A DNA stretch of 64,000 nt. Origin: Streptomyces gobiensis (GTDB taxonomy: Bacteria; Actinomycetota; Actinomycetes; Streptomycetales; Streptomycetaceae). The notes beneath the pieces are model-generated. The model was not told the origin of the DNA. It was given only the letters and a program-made list of their open reading frames with translations, and ran no database searches. This document shows positions 1 to 8,413 of the stretch, in pieces. Each line of letters starts with the position of its first letter. The first letter of the stretch is position 1. The translations under genes and the position numbers were made by a program. The stretch covers positions 4,896,501 through 4,960,500 of the forward strand of contig NZ_CP086120.1 of assembly GCF_021216675.1 (NCBI RefSeq), read 5' to 3'.

Positions 1-148
1 TATTGGCGGGGCCGCCGCCGGGCAGCACCTCAAGGCCGATGGCGGGCGTGCCGGAGCCCCCGGCCGCCGGGGTGACAAAGGCGTCGGCGACACATTCACC
101 GAGCACGGCGATGGGAGCGGCGGGATCGGGTCGGCTGCTCACGGTCAT
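1..148 (-). CDS. PfkB-family carbohydrate kinase, N-terminal part
   Basis: Only the first 49 codons are in the window; the gene continues beyond the left edge. The start is the ATG at 148, preceded by an AGGAAAG ribosome binding site about eight bases upstream. The translation opens with IAVLGECVADAF and reaches GGGPAN, the first beta-strand and the substrate-binding glycine motif typical of ribokinase/fructokinase-type PfkB enzymes, which phosphorylate sugars or nucleosides using ATP. The ATP-binding and catalytic Asp regions lie outside, so the substrate cannot be assigned. Confidence 0.75.
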   Translation of the reverse strand, partial: MTVSSRPDPAAPIAVLGECVADAFVTPAAGGSGTPAIGLEVLPGGGPAN

Positions 149-193
149 GTACGGGCCTTTCCTTGGACGAGGACCGGGCGAACAACGCCCCCA

Positions 194-997
194 CTAGCAC
201 CCAGTTTCGGGCAGGGGCCGGTCCGGAGAGAGCACGCCTGACAGCCAGGTGGGGACGCCGCCCAGGAGGCGGAACAGTCGCTGGGCCTCCGCCCGCAGCC
301 GCCCCGCCTCCGGCTCCCCCTGGACGCCCGCCAGCGCCACCAGCGCGGGAGCCATGCCCACCAGGAAGCCCAGCTCCTCCCGCAGCCGCAGCGACTCCGT
401 AAACCCGTGCCGGGCCTCGGTCAGCTCCCCGTCGCGCAGCGCGAGACCGGCCAGATGCCGCCAGGTGAAGGAGGACAGCAGCGCGTCCCCATGCGCGGAC
501 GCACCCGCGTGCGCGCGGCGGTAGGCGGCCCGCGCCGCCTGCGGATTGTCGGCCAAGTGCTCAGCCAGCAGCCCCCGCCGGAAGTCCAGCACCGACCGCA
601 CCGGCGAGTTGGGCGGCAACAGCGCCGCAGCCCGGCCCAGCGCGGCCCGCGCCTCGTCCGCCCGGTCCCGTACCCCCAGCACCGTGGCGGCGTAGGCGAG
701 CTGACCCCGCTCACAGGCGGCCGCGCCCCGCACCACATCGTCCACGGCCAGCGCCTCCGCGCTGCGCAGCGCGTCCTCGGCCTCGGCCCAGCCCCCGGCA
801 GTGAACATGCACCGTTCCACCAGCAGCGCCGCCCGCCGCACCGCCACTGCCGCGTCCTGCTCGGCGCGGGGGGCGATGAGCGCCGCAGCGTCATCCCAGC
901 AGCCCCGAGAACGCAGTCGCCACACCGCACGGTCGCGTGGATCATCCCCCTCACCATGATCCAGCCGTACCGAACGAGACATGGCGGATTCCGCCAC
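194..997 (-). CDS. Uncharacterised alanine-rich, TPR-like helical protein
   Basis: A 267-residue cytoplasmic protein without a signal peptide or membrane segment. It is built of Ala/Leu/Arg-rich helices with spacing like tetratricopeptide repeats (for example AEAEDALRSAEALA and QAARAAYRRAHAGASAHG), suggesting a protein-binding scaffold; no catalytic motif is visible. The start is set at the GTG at 997 because GGGGAGGG lies four bases upstream; an ATG follows six codons in at 982 and a GTG at 1048 without a binding site is also in frame. It ends 45 bp from the start of the PfkB gene on the same strand, so the two may be cotranscribed. Function unknown. Confidence 0.6.
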   Translation of the reverse strand: MAESAMSRSVRLDHGEGDDPRDRAVWRLRSRGCWDDAAALIAPRAEQDAAVAVRRAALLVERCMFTAGGWAEAEDALRSAEALAVDDVVRGAAACERGQLAYAATVLGVRDRADEARAALGRAAALLPPNSPVRSVLDFRRGLLAEHLADNPQAARAAYRRAHAGASAHGDALLSSFTWRHLAGLALRDGELTEARHGFTESLRLREELGFLVGMAPALVALAGVQGEPEAGRLRAEAQRLFRLLGGVPTWLSGVLSPDRPLPETGC

Positions 998-1105
998 AGT
1001 GCCCTCCCCAAGCGCGCCGTCGAGCCGGATGTGATCGCATCTCAGCACGGATTGGGGTGATCAGCCAAGGGGCAGGTGTGAATCAGTTCACAAAGTCTGC
1101 CGGGT

Positions 1106-1140
1106 CCGCTTCCGCGGCATCCGCGGCTTCCGCGGACACG
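1106..1140. repeat. Short TTCCGCGG/ATCCGCGG tandem repeat
   Basis: Three imperfect copies of an eight to nine base unit built on TCCGCGG lie between the TPR-like gene and the terminator hairpin at 1168-1214. It is non-coding on either strand as far as can be judged. Confidence 0.45.
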
Positions 1141-1167
1141 ATCGCGGTCCCAGCGATGCGCGCGGCA

Positions 1168-1214
1168 GGGGCGACGGATCGTCGTCTATAGCCTGCACGA
1201 CGATCCGTCGCCCC
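1168..1214 (-). terminator. Strong terminator hairpin behind the glycoside hydrolase gene
   Basis: An 18-bp perfect inverted repeat (left arm 1168-1185 GGGGCGACGGATCGTCGT, right arm 1197-1214) with an 11-base loop. It sits 53 bp past the stop codon of the leftward gene ending at 1268. There is no U-run, as is usual for Streptomyces terminators. Confidence 0.8.
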
Positions 1215-1267
1215 TCTATGACACCTGAACTGACATCTGACCTGACAGCTGATCTGTTCAGGTCCGT

Positions 1268-2902
1268 TCAGGATCCGTCGATGGCGGTCAGTGCGCCGCC
1301 GTGGTAGCGGACGCCGGCGTTCCAGAGCAGAAAGGACTTGATTCCGTTGTCCGCGGCGCCCCGTATCTGGGCGGCCACCTCCTTGTTTCCGTAGGAGACC
1401 CCCAGAGAGAAGTCCTGGATCCACGGGACGATCTCCGCGCTGGTGTTCTTCGTCTGCTTCGCGAAGTCGGCCAGCGACCGCTTGGTGATGTCGTACGGCT
1501 GGGAGTTGGGGTTCTTCACTCCGTACTCACCGGGGTTCCAGTGCGAGGGATAGATCATCGGGGCGATGTAGTCGCAGGCCTGGGCCATCTTGTCGATGTC
1601 CTGCCCGATCTCGCGGGGCCGGGTGGTGGCGATGCCGTACACCGACACGCCGAGGAAGGCGCCGTGCTTTCGGACCACGGGGCGGGTCTCGGCGACGAGT
1701 TCGGCGATGGAGTCCTCCGGTGAGGTGTCGCCCAGGCCGGGGAAGGACAGCTCGCTCAGCTTGCCGTCGGGGCGGCGGATGTAGTCGTAGAGGATGTCGT
1801 CAAAGCCGAGTTCGGCGGCCTCGGCCGCCAGGTCGAGGTGGTACTGGCGCACCTCCTTGTTGGCGAAGTTGGTGAAGGACATCGCACCGTAGTTGGTCGT
1901 GGCGCCGTACGGCTGGCCGCTGGTGGTCTGGACGACCCGGTCCCGTTTCCCCTCCTTCCATGACGCGGAGGCCAGGATCGGGTCGCGGAAGGCGACTATG
2001 CGTCCGACGACCTTGCCTCCCTCGTCATGGATCTTCTTGATGGCCTTCTTGGCGTCGTAGTACCCCTTCGCCGCTCCAATCTTCTTGGCCAGCGGTACCT
2101 GTGACTTATAGCCGATCTCGCCCAGCTCATCCTTGATGTCCAGCTGCACCGCGTTGAGCTTGCCTTCCCGCAGCAGCTTCAGCACGGGCTTGCGCAGCTG
2201 GTCGGAGGCCCAGCCGTGGGAGCTGACATGCGCTGCCCGCAGCAGCGGCCGCCGTACGGTGACCGGCACTTCGTGCTTGGCGGCGTTCCCGGCCTCATCG
2301 GTAGCGACAACCGGGACCTGTGCGGACGGTTCCTTCAGCTTGACGGAGAAGGTCCCGTCCGGGCCCAGCTCCACCGGCTTTCCGTTGACGGTCACCTTGG
2401 CGGCATCCTTCGCCGTCCCCTTGATGGTGGCCGGCGCGTTCAGGCTGTTGGCCTCGACATCGGCCACCTTGAGGACCGGCGCTGTGGTGTCCACGGTGAA
2501 GCGGCGGCTCAGCTCGCCGGAACCGAAGGGGGACCGGCCGTCCTTGGCTACCCGCAGCTCATAGTCACCGTCCTTCAGGGGGCCGTGCTTGAGCACCAGT
2601 TCACCGTTGACCGACCGGGTCTTGACCGGCTCCCCGTTCAGTCGGACCTGCGCGTTCTTCAGCGCGGAGTCCTCCGACGCGGTAACGACCAGACCGCTGC
2701 CGCTACCGCTCGCCGCCTGGGCGTTCAGTACCCCGCTGTCCGGGAGGCCGCGCACCTGGAATCCGGGGTCGTTCGCGGCCCGTACCACGAGCACGGCGCC
2801 GACAGCCACTGCCACGGCCAGCACACAGGCCAGAAGGGTGATGATCAGTCTTCGAGGGGAGTGTGTCCGAGAGGAATCCGGGTCCTTCCAGCCGAGCCGC
2901 AT
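1268..2902 (-). CDS. Membrane-anchored putative glycoside hydrolase (DUF4015/PF13200 type)
   Basis: 544 residues. An N-terminal hydrophobic segment (LIITLLACVLAVAVAVGAVL, residues ~19-38) anchors or exports the protein. Two Ig/bacterial-surface-like beta modules follow (to ~residue 220). The C-terminal half matches the putative glycoside hydrolase TIM barrel of the DUF4015 family: LDIKDELGEIGY, GRIVAFRDP, GFDDILYDYIRRPDG and PMIYPSHW. The likely role is extracellular polysaccharide cleavage; the substrate is not predictable. The start ATG at 2902 is chosen over a longer frame to 3064 because AAAGGGG precedes it and the anchor then starts the protein. It is divergent from the deacetylase at 2929, only 26 bp away, suggesting joint work on a surface glycan. 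Confidence 0.8.
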   Translation of the reverse strand: MRLGWKDPDSSRTHSPRRLIITLLACVLAVAVAVGAVLVVRAANDPGFQVRGLPDSGVLNAQAASGSGSGLVVTASEDSALKNAQVRLNGEPVKTRSVNGELVLKHGPLKDGDYELRVAKDGRSPFGSGELSRRFTVDTTAPVLKVADVEANSLNAPATIKGTAKDAAKVTVNGKPVELGPDGTFSVKLKEPSAQVPVVATDEAGNAAKHEVPVTVRRPLLRAAHVSSHGWASDQLRKPVLKLLREGKLNAVQLDIKDELGEIGYKSQVPLAKKIGAAKGYYDAKKAIKKIHDEGGKVVGRIVAFRDPILASASWKEGKRDRVVQTTSGQPYGATTNYGAMSFTNFANKEVRQYHLDLAAEAAELGFDDILYDYIRRPDGKLSELSFPGLGDTSPEDSIAELVAETRPVVRKHGAFLGVSVYGIATTRPREIGQDIDKMAQACDYIAPMIYPSHWNPGEYGVKNPNSQPYDITKRSLADFAKQTKNTSAEIVPWIQDFSLGVSYGNKEVAAQIRGAADNGIKSFLLWNAGVRYHGGALTAIDGS

Positions 2903-2928
2903 TGGCACGTCCCCTTTCAGGAGGTCTT

Positions 2929-3975
2929 GTGCGTCGCTGTCTTCTTTCCATCGCTGCGCTGTCCGTGGCGACCTTGGCGGTCTCCTGTGCCGACTCGGCA
3001 GGTGATACGTCCGAGGACGCGGTCCCGCAGACACCCAGTTCTGGGCAGGCTTCCCGCTCAGCACCCTCGAAATTCCCCTCGAAGCCCCCGCATCCGTCCA
3101 GCGTGAAGGCCAACGAACTGGCCTCGGTACCTGTGCTGATGTACCACCAGGTCATCAAAAATCCGGGCAGCGTCTACGACCGCACTCCCAAGGACTTCCG
3201 GGCCGAGCTCGAACGGCTCGCCCGGGAGGGCTATGTGCCCGTCACCGCCGCCGAGTACAGCACCGGAAAGCTGGACATTCCGGCAGGAACCCACCCTGTC
3301 GTCCTCACCTTCGACGACTCCACCGCCAGTCAGCTGAAGCTCGGCTCCGACGGTGAGCCCGTCGATGACTGCGCCGTCGGCATCCTGCTGGATGTCGCCA
3401 AGAAGCACCCGGAGTTCCGCCCCGTCGCCACCTTCTTCGTCAACGGTGAGCCGTTCTCGGGAACCGGAGGCGACAAGGCGCTCGGCTGGCTGCACAAGAA
3501 CGGCTTCGAGATCGGCAACCACACCCTGAATCACGCCAAGCTCAGCGGCCTTCCGGCAGCCGGTGTCCAGCGGGAGATCTCGGCCAACCAGAAGGCCATC
3601 ACCGCCCACGCGCCGGGTACCAAGGTGGTCTCCATGGGCCTGCCCTTCGGCATTCAGCCCGACCCGGCCGGACTCGCCCTCAGCGGCAGCAGTGCGGGCG
3701 TCTCCTACAAACACCATGGTGCCTACCTCGTGGGCTCCAACCCGGCCCCCTCCCCGTACGCCACCTCCTTCGACCCGGTCGGCATCCCCCGTATCCGCTC
3801 GGCCGGTCCCGATGATGAGGACGCCGAGTTCGGCTCGTCCCGCTGGCTCGACAAGCTCGCCGACGGCACGGTGTCCCGCTACACCTCCGATGGCGACCCG
3901 GACCGCATCTCCTACCCGAAGTCGTCCACGGCCGAGCTCTCGAAGAAACACCGCGACCGGGGCCGGGCCTACTGA
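2929..3975 (+). CDS. Polysaccharide deacetylase lipoprotein (CE4)
   Basis: 348 residues. The N-terminus (LLSIAALSVATLAVSC) is a lipoprotein signal peptide with a lipobox Cys. The CE4/NodB domain shows LMYHQV, the metal-binding TFDD motif (VVLTFDDST) and the SxxHTxxH-type metal histidines in IGNHTLNHAKL. The expected activity is metal-dependent removal of N-acetyl groups from a cell-surface glycan outside the membrane. In the TFDD motif Ser replaces the usual Gly. The GTG start at 2929 is preceded by AGGAGG and places the signal peptide at the N-terminus; an in-frame start at 2863 would overlap the divergent hydrolase gene. It is divergent from a putative glycoside hydrolase. Confidence 0.87.
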   Translation: MRRCLLSIAALSVATLAVSCADSAGDTSEDAVPQTPSSGQASRSAPSKFPSKPPHPSSVKANELASVPVLMYHQVIKNPGSVYDRTPKDFRAELERLAREGYVPVTAAEYSTGKLDIPAGTHPVVLTFDDSTASQLKLGSDGEPVDDCAVGILLDVAKKHPEFRPVATFFVNGEPFSGTGGDKALGWLHKNGFEIGNHTLNHAKLSGLPAAGVQREISANQKAITAHAPGTKVVSMGLPFGIQPDPAGLALSGSSAGVSYKHHGAYLVGSNPAPSPYATSFDPVGIPRIRSAGPDDEDAEFGSSRWLDKLADGTVSRYTSDGDPDRISYPKSSTAELSKKHRDRGRAY

Positions 3976-4235
3976 CGGCTGCCTGACGGTTGCCTGACAG
4001 CTGCGCCGAGCCTGGCCACCCGCGTGATCCGGCCATGACCTGACCGGGCTCGGCGTCACCTTGACGGCGGTAGCTGCCGTTGTGGTCGCGGTCCTCGCTG
4101 AGCTGGGGTTACCGGCCTTCGACGGATGTTCTGGCGCCAATCTCGTGGGTCCCGGTTGTTCTGGCGGTGGGATGCGGTCAGAGTGCTGGTCACGTACGTC
4201 CAGTCACTCCCACCCCCAGGGTTTCCGGAGGCTCC

Positions 4236-6062
4236 ATGCGTATACGCCGTACGGTCGTCGTCACCGCCCTGACCGCGCTCGGCTTCTCCCTCCTGCCGTC
4301 CGCCGCCCCAACGGTCGCCGCCACGGCCGGGCATCGGCCACCCGCGAAGGCACCGGTAGCCACCGGCTACGGGGGCGCGGTCTCCAGCGTCAACCCCTAT
4401 GCCTCGCGGGCCGGGCTGGATGTGCTGCGCGGGGGCGGCAACGCGGTTGACGCGGCCGTGGCCACCGCCGCCGCGCTCGGGGTGGTCGAGCCGTACTCGG
4501 CGGGTATCGGAGGCGGCGGCTATCTGGTGCACTACGAGGCGAAGTCAGGCCGGGTGCACACGCTTGACGGCCGGGAGACCGCACCGGCTGCCATGGCGCG
4601 GGACGCGTTCATCGACCCCGCCACGGGCAAGCCGATTCCCTTCGACGAGGCCGTCAACTCGGGCCTCGCCGTGGGTGTTCCGGGGACCCCCGCCACCTGG
4701 GAGAAGGCTCTTGATGACTGGGGAACGGTGCCGCTGGCCACGGCGCTGCGCCCAGCCACCCGGATCGCTCGGCGCGGCTTCATCGTCAATGAGGAGTTCC
4801 GCGCGCAGACAAAGCTGAATGAGGACCGCTTCCGGGACTTCACCTCCACTGCGGAGCTGTTCCTGCCCGGCGGCGAACTGCCGGTGGTCGGCTCCCGGTT
4901 CCGCAATCCGGACCTGGCCCGCACCTACCGGCAGCTCGCCAGGGAAGGGGTTGACGCGCTCTACCAGGGGACACTGGGGCGTGACGTGGTACGGACCGTG
5001 AAGAGGCCGCCCGTCGCACCCGGTTCCGGACGGACGGTCCGGGCCGGGCTGATGGAGACCATGGATCTCGCCCGCTACGCACCGCTGCCCCAGGAACCGA
5101 CCCGGGTCGACCACCGGGGCGTCGAGGTGTACTCGATGGCGCCGTCGTCCTCCGGCGGCACCACGGTGGGTGAGGCCCTGAACATCCTCCAGCAGCTCCC
5201 CGAACCAGCGGACCGCGCCCAGGCGCTGCACCAGTACCTGGAGGCGAGCCGTCTCGCCTACGCCGACCGCAACCGGTGGGTCGGCGATCCGGCGTACTCC
5301 GATGTGCCCGCCGAGGAGCTGCTCTCGCCCGAGTTCGCCAAGGAGCGGGCCTGCCTGGTCCGCCCTGACTCCGCGCTCGCCAGCCCGGTCGCACCTGCCG
5401 ATCCACGGGTGCCGGGCAGCGGCTGCGAGGCGGGCGGGGGAGGCGAGGAGCCGTATGAGGGCCCCTCAACCACTCATCTGGTGACTGCCGACCGCTGGGG
5501 CAATGTCGTCTCGTACACACTCACCATCGAGCAGACCGGTGGCTCGGCCATCACCGTTCCCGGCCGCGGCTTCCTGCTCAACAACGAGCTGACGGACTTC
5601 GACTTCACGCCGCTGTCCGACGAGGTCGACGGCCCCAACCTGCCCGGCCCCGGCAAGCGGCCGCGCAGCAGCATGTCACCGACGATCGTGCTGAAGGACG
5701 GCAAGCCGCTGCTCGCGCTGGGCTCGCCGGGCGGTGCCACCATCATCACGACCGTCCTGCAGACGCTGCTGAACCGCGTCGAGTGGGGCATGGCGCTGCC
5801 GGACGCGGTGGCCGCGCCACGGCTGTCCCAGCGGAACCGGCCGAGCACCGACGCTGAGCCCGCTTTCCTCGACTCGCCCGAGCGGGCGGCGCTGGAGAGC
5901 CTGGGACACCGTTTTGTGCCGCCGCCGCGGACCTTCACTCCGGCGCCGGAGATCGGCGCCGTCACCGCCCTCGAGCTCCTCGGCAACGGCCGATTCCAGG
6001 CAGTCGCCGAGCCTGAGCGGCGGGGCGGGGGCTCGGCGATGGTGCGGTGGGAACGCCGCTGA
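4236..6062 (+). CDS. ggt: Secreted gamma-glutamyltransferase
   Basis: 608 residues with a Sec signal peptide (residues 1 to ~29, ending AAPTVAA). It cleaves gamma-glutamyl bonds of glutathione and related peptides and transfers the glutamyl group to water or amino acids. It is made as one chain that self-cleaves before a Thr; PSTTHLV places the new N-terminal nucleophile at about Thr412. The large-subunit signature (GGGNAVDAAVATAAALGVVEPYSAGIGGGG) and the small-subunit GSPGGATI loop are present. Length is normal for the family. The start ATG at 4236 has GGAGG four bases upstream and begins the signal peptide; longer in-frame starts do not. The 260 bp upstream contain short GCCTGACGG/GCCTGACAG repeats. 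Confidence 0.93.
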   Translation: MRIRRTVVVTALTALGFSLLPSAAPTVAATAGHRPPAKAPVATGYGGAVSSVNPYASRAGLDVLRGGGNAVDAAVATAAALGVVEPYSAGIGGGGYLVHYEAKSGRVHTLDGRETAPAAMARDAFIDPATGKPIPFDEAVNSGLAVGVPGTPATWEKALDDWGTVPLATALRPATRIARRGFIVNEEFRAQTKLNEDRFRDFTSTAELFLPGGELPVVGSRFRNPDLARTYRQLAREGVDALYQGTLGRDVVRTVKRPPVAPGSGRTVRAGLMETMDLARYAPLPQEPTRVDHRGVEVYSMAPSSSGGTTVGEALNILQQLPEPADRAQALHQYLEASRLAYADRNRWVGDPAYSDVPAEELLSPEFAKERACLVRPDSALASPVAPADPRVPGSGCEAGGGGEEPYEGPSTTHLVTADRWGNVVSYTLTIEQTGGSAITVPGRGFLLNNELTDFDFTPLSDEVDGPNLPGPGKRPRSSMSPTIVLKDGKPLLALGSPGGATIITTVLQTLLNRVEWGMALPDAVAAPRLSQRNRPSTDAEPAFLDSPERAALESLGHRFVPPPRTFTPAPEIGAVTALELLGNGRFQAVAEPERRGGGSAMVRWERR

Positions 6063-6193
6063 CGGTCACCAGCAACTGGTGGTTAAGTGGGGACATCGCC
6101 ACCGTCCGATAATGGGCTGGTGTGCGGTGTCGCCTCCGTGGCAGGATTCACCGCGTGGGTAGTTGCGCTTAACTGACCGTGAGGATGGTACGA

Positions 6194-6649
6194 ATGGCAG
6201 CCGGGCTCGCCGAACGGCTCAACTATCTGTTCGCGAATATGCATCCGCCCGGCTCCCCGTACACCAACGCCTATGTGGCCGAGGAGATCAGCCGCAGGAC
6301 CGACGAGTACGGCGGGATCAGCCTCAGCGAGCAGTATCTGTCGATGCTGCGCAACGCCAAGCGCGCCAACCCCAGTCCGGACGTGCTGCGCGCGCTCGCC
6401 AAGTTCTTCGCCGTGCCGGTCGGATATCTGCTGGGTGATCTGTCGCAAGCACAGGCCGAGCGGGTGGAGGAGGAGGTCCAGTTCCTCGTCGCCATGCGCG
6501 ATCAGCGCGTACGCGCCATCGCGCTGCGTTCTGTCGGCCTGCCGCCCGAGGTACAGGACAGCCTCACCACCATCATCAGCCAGTTCCGCGAGCAGATGAA
6601 CCTTCCACCGGGCCAGCCGGACCCAGATGGTGGTGAGCTCCGTAACTGA
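6194..6649 (+). CDS. EspR-like helix-turn-helix DNA-binding protein
   Basis: 151 residues with an XRE-type HTH (LSEQYLSMLRNAKRANPSPDVLRALAKFF, ~45-75) followed by a helical dimerisation tail. The order of motifs (AERLNYLF, PPGSPYTN, YLSMLRNAKRANPS, MRDQRVRAIALRSVGLP) closely follows mycobacterial EspR, the nucleoid-associated regulator of ESX-1 genes; this is from memory of that sequence. It probably acts as a dimer or oligomer on DNA. The ATG at 6194 is preferred with GTGAGGA eight bases upstream; an in-frame GTG lies at 6179. No ESX genes are in the window, so its regulon here is unknown. Confidence 0.85.
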   Translation: MAAGLAERLNYLFANMHPPGSPYTNAYVAEEISRRTDEYGGISLSEQYLSMLRNAKRANPSPDVLRALAKFFAVPVGYLLGDLSQAQAERVEEEVQFLVAMRDQRVRAIALRSVGLPPEVQDSLTTIISQFREQMNLPPGQPDPDGGELRN

Positions 6650-6780
6650 CCGCGCCTCCCGGACGAGGCGGCCTTGGACGGGGGTCTGGGCCGCCTGCGA
6701 CAAGGGCGGCGCCGGGCGGCAGGCCGGCCCGGCGCCGCCCCTGCGACCCACACCCACCGGCTTCTCCCCGGCCTCTCACT

Positions 6781-6814
6781 GGACTCCCCCAGCTATCGCT
6801 GGGAGGTGCCCCCA
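6781..6814 (+). repeat. Interspersed CCCCCAGCTA-type hairpin repeat, copy 1
   Basis: Contains CCCCCAGCTATCGCTGGGAG, a GC-rich imperfect hairpin. A second copy lies at 7028-7060 in the same 590-bp gap. This kind of CCCCCAGC(T)ACCGCTGGG sequence is common between Streptomyces genes; it has no coding capacity. Confidence 0.6.
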
Positions 6815-6946
6815 CGCGTACGGAGGTGCGGTGGCGACCCTCGATCCGAGCGTGTGGCTTGATCTCGCTCCCGGCCCGCTGGGATCCGGAAAAGCGAACA
6901 GCCATGTGATGCACAACCGTTCCTCCATGAGGTAGAAAGGTCTTGT

Positions 6947-6984
6947 GCCCGCCCGGTGTGCATCCCCCGTCGCACCGGGCGGGC
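6947..6984 (+). terminator. Perfect 12-bp stem-loop in the EspR-asparaginase gap
   Basis: Left arm GCCCGCCCGGTG (6947-6958), right arm CACCGGGCGGGC (6973-6984), 14-base loop. It is about 300 bp past the EspR-like stop, so it could end that transcript or a short RNA. The rest of 6650-7250 holds two interspersed hairpin repeats and a promoter-like segment at 7183-7202, and no convincing gene. Confidence 0.55.
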
Positions 6985-7027
6985 CTTCGCAAGCCCGGCC
7001 CGCGCCCTGTTGTGGGCAGCCGTTCCT

Positions 7028-7060
7028 CCCCCAGCTACGGCTGGGGGCGCTCCCAGGCGG
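7028..7060 (+). repeat. Interspersed CCCCCAGCTA-type hairpin repeat, copy 2
   Basis: CCCCCAGCTACGGCTGGGGG followed by a second short GC-rich hairpin (GGCGGGAGGCGCCTCC). Same element type as 6781-6814. Confidence 0.6.
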
Positions 7061-7250
7061 GAGGCGCCTCCTGGGGGGCGGCCACGTACCCGCCACCTTG
7101 AGCTTGTTGGTCTTGATGCGGCCTGCTGTTCCGTGGCAGCTAAGTTCACCGCCGTATCCACTGCTCGGACCGCATCGACCCGATAGCCTGCACGAAGATC
7201 CGCGGGATCGGGCACCTGAGAGCTGCGACTAGGGAGCAGTGGGTACGAAC

Positions 7251-8243
7251 ATGGCACGCAGGACCGTGGCTGTTTTCTCCCTGGGTGGCACGATCGCGAT
7301 GACTACTGATGCTGATACAGGAGGCGTCGTACCGGCGCTGTCGGCTCAGGAGCTGCTGGCCGCCGTGCCTTCATTGTCCTCAAGCGGTATCACCTTGAAG
7401 GTCCATGACTTCCGTCGGGTTCCGGGTGCTTCCCTCACTTTCGATGATCTCACCGCGCTGTTTGAGGCGATCGACACCGAACTGGATCGCGGTGACGTCG
7501 ATGGTGTGGTCATCACTCAAGGCACCGACACCATCGAAGAGACGGCCTTTCTCCTCGGCCTGTATCACCACCGTGCGCAGCCCATCGTCGTAACCGGGGC
7601 GATGCGGAACCCAACGCTTCCGGGCGCGGACGGTCCAGCCAACATCTACGCAGCCGTGCTGGCCGCCGCCGATCCTTGTCTACGTGGAGCCGGTTGTGTG
7701 GTGGTGCTAGGGGACGAGATCCACGCGGCCCGGGCGGTTCGGAAGTCCCACACAACCAGCCCTGCCGCGTTCACCTCCCCGGCATGCGGGCCTGTGGGCC
7801 GCATCACTGAGGGGCGTGTGCACCTAGCAGCGAATGTGCCGCCGCGTGCGTCAGCGATGAAGCTTCCGGCTCGAGAAGCGCGCGTGGGCCTGTACACGGT
7901 CACCCTCGGCGATGACGGTGTGCTGCTCGATCTGTGGGACGGCAGATGCGACGGGCTTGTGGTCGCGGCCTTCGGTGTTGGCCATGTGCCTGAACGCCTC
8001 GTCGAAGGGCTCACCAAGCTCGCATCCCGCGTTCCCGTAGTGCTCGCGTCCCGCATTGGCAACGGGCCCGTGCTCTCCGCCACCTACAGTTTTCCCGGTT
8101 CGGAGAAGGACTTGCTCGACCGTGGGCTCATCTGCGGGGGCGACCTCAGCCCGTACCAGGCCCGGCTCCTGCTGCATGCCCTCATTGCCCAGGGAGCCGA
8201 CCAAGCGACCATCCGCGAGGCTTTCGCTGCGGCGATCAGCTGA
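7251..8243 (+). CDS. L-asparaginase family protein
   Basis: 330 residues, no signal peptide, so cytoplasmic. It should hydrolyse L-asparagine to aspartate and ammonia. The two threonine motifs of bacterial asparaginases are present: FSLGGTIAM (Thr14) and ITQGTDTIEET (Thr92-Asp93), with GADGPANI in the position of the conserved SADG region and a C-terminal RIGNGPV segment. The sequence is of the bacterial type I/II fold, not the plant type. The ATG at 7251 begins the protein at the usual place; a GTG at 7239 lies only two bases from AGGGAG and is less likely. The gene stands alone, followed by an eroded region. Confidence 0.9.
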   Translation: MARRTVAVFSLGGTIAMTTDADTGGVVPALSAQELLAAVPSLSSSGITLKVHDFRRVPGASLTFDDLTALFEAIDTELDRGDVDGVVITQGTDTIEETAFLLGLYHHRAQPIVVTGAMRNPTLPGADGPANIYAAVLAAADPCLRGAGCVVVLGDEIHAARAVRKSHTTSPAAFTSPACGPVGRITEGRVHLAANVPPRASAMKLPAREARVGLYTVTLGDDGVLLDLWDGRCDGLVVAAFGVGHVPERLVEGLTKLASRVPVVLASRIGNGPVLSATYSFPGSEKDLLDRGLICGGDLSPYQARLLLHALIAQGADQATIREAFAAAIS

Positions 8244-8413
8244 TCGGTAATCCTCTCGACGCCCCGATCATGCGCGCTCATGATGCTCGCCCAGTCGAGC
8301 ATTCGGCATGACCGAAGCGGACAGAGAGGAACAAGCCTGAGTTAGGGGCTGCAGGGCGCCACTCAGCAGGCCGAGCAGCCGGTGAAAGGGCGGGCGCTCC
8401 GGTGAGAAGCCTG

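Noticed and set aside
3058-4140. 360-codon leftward frame opposite the polysaccharide deacetylase
   Set aside because: Antisense to a lipoprotein with intact CE4 motifs; no independent evidence.
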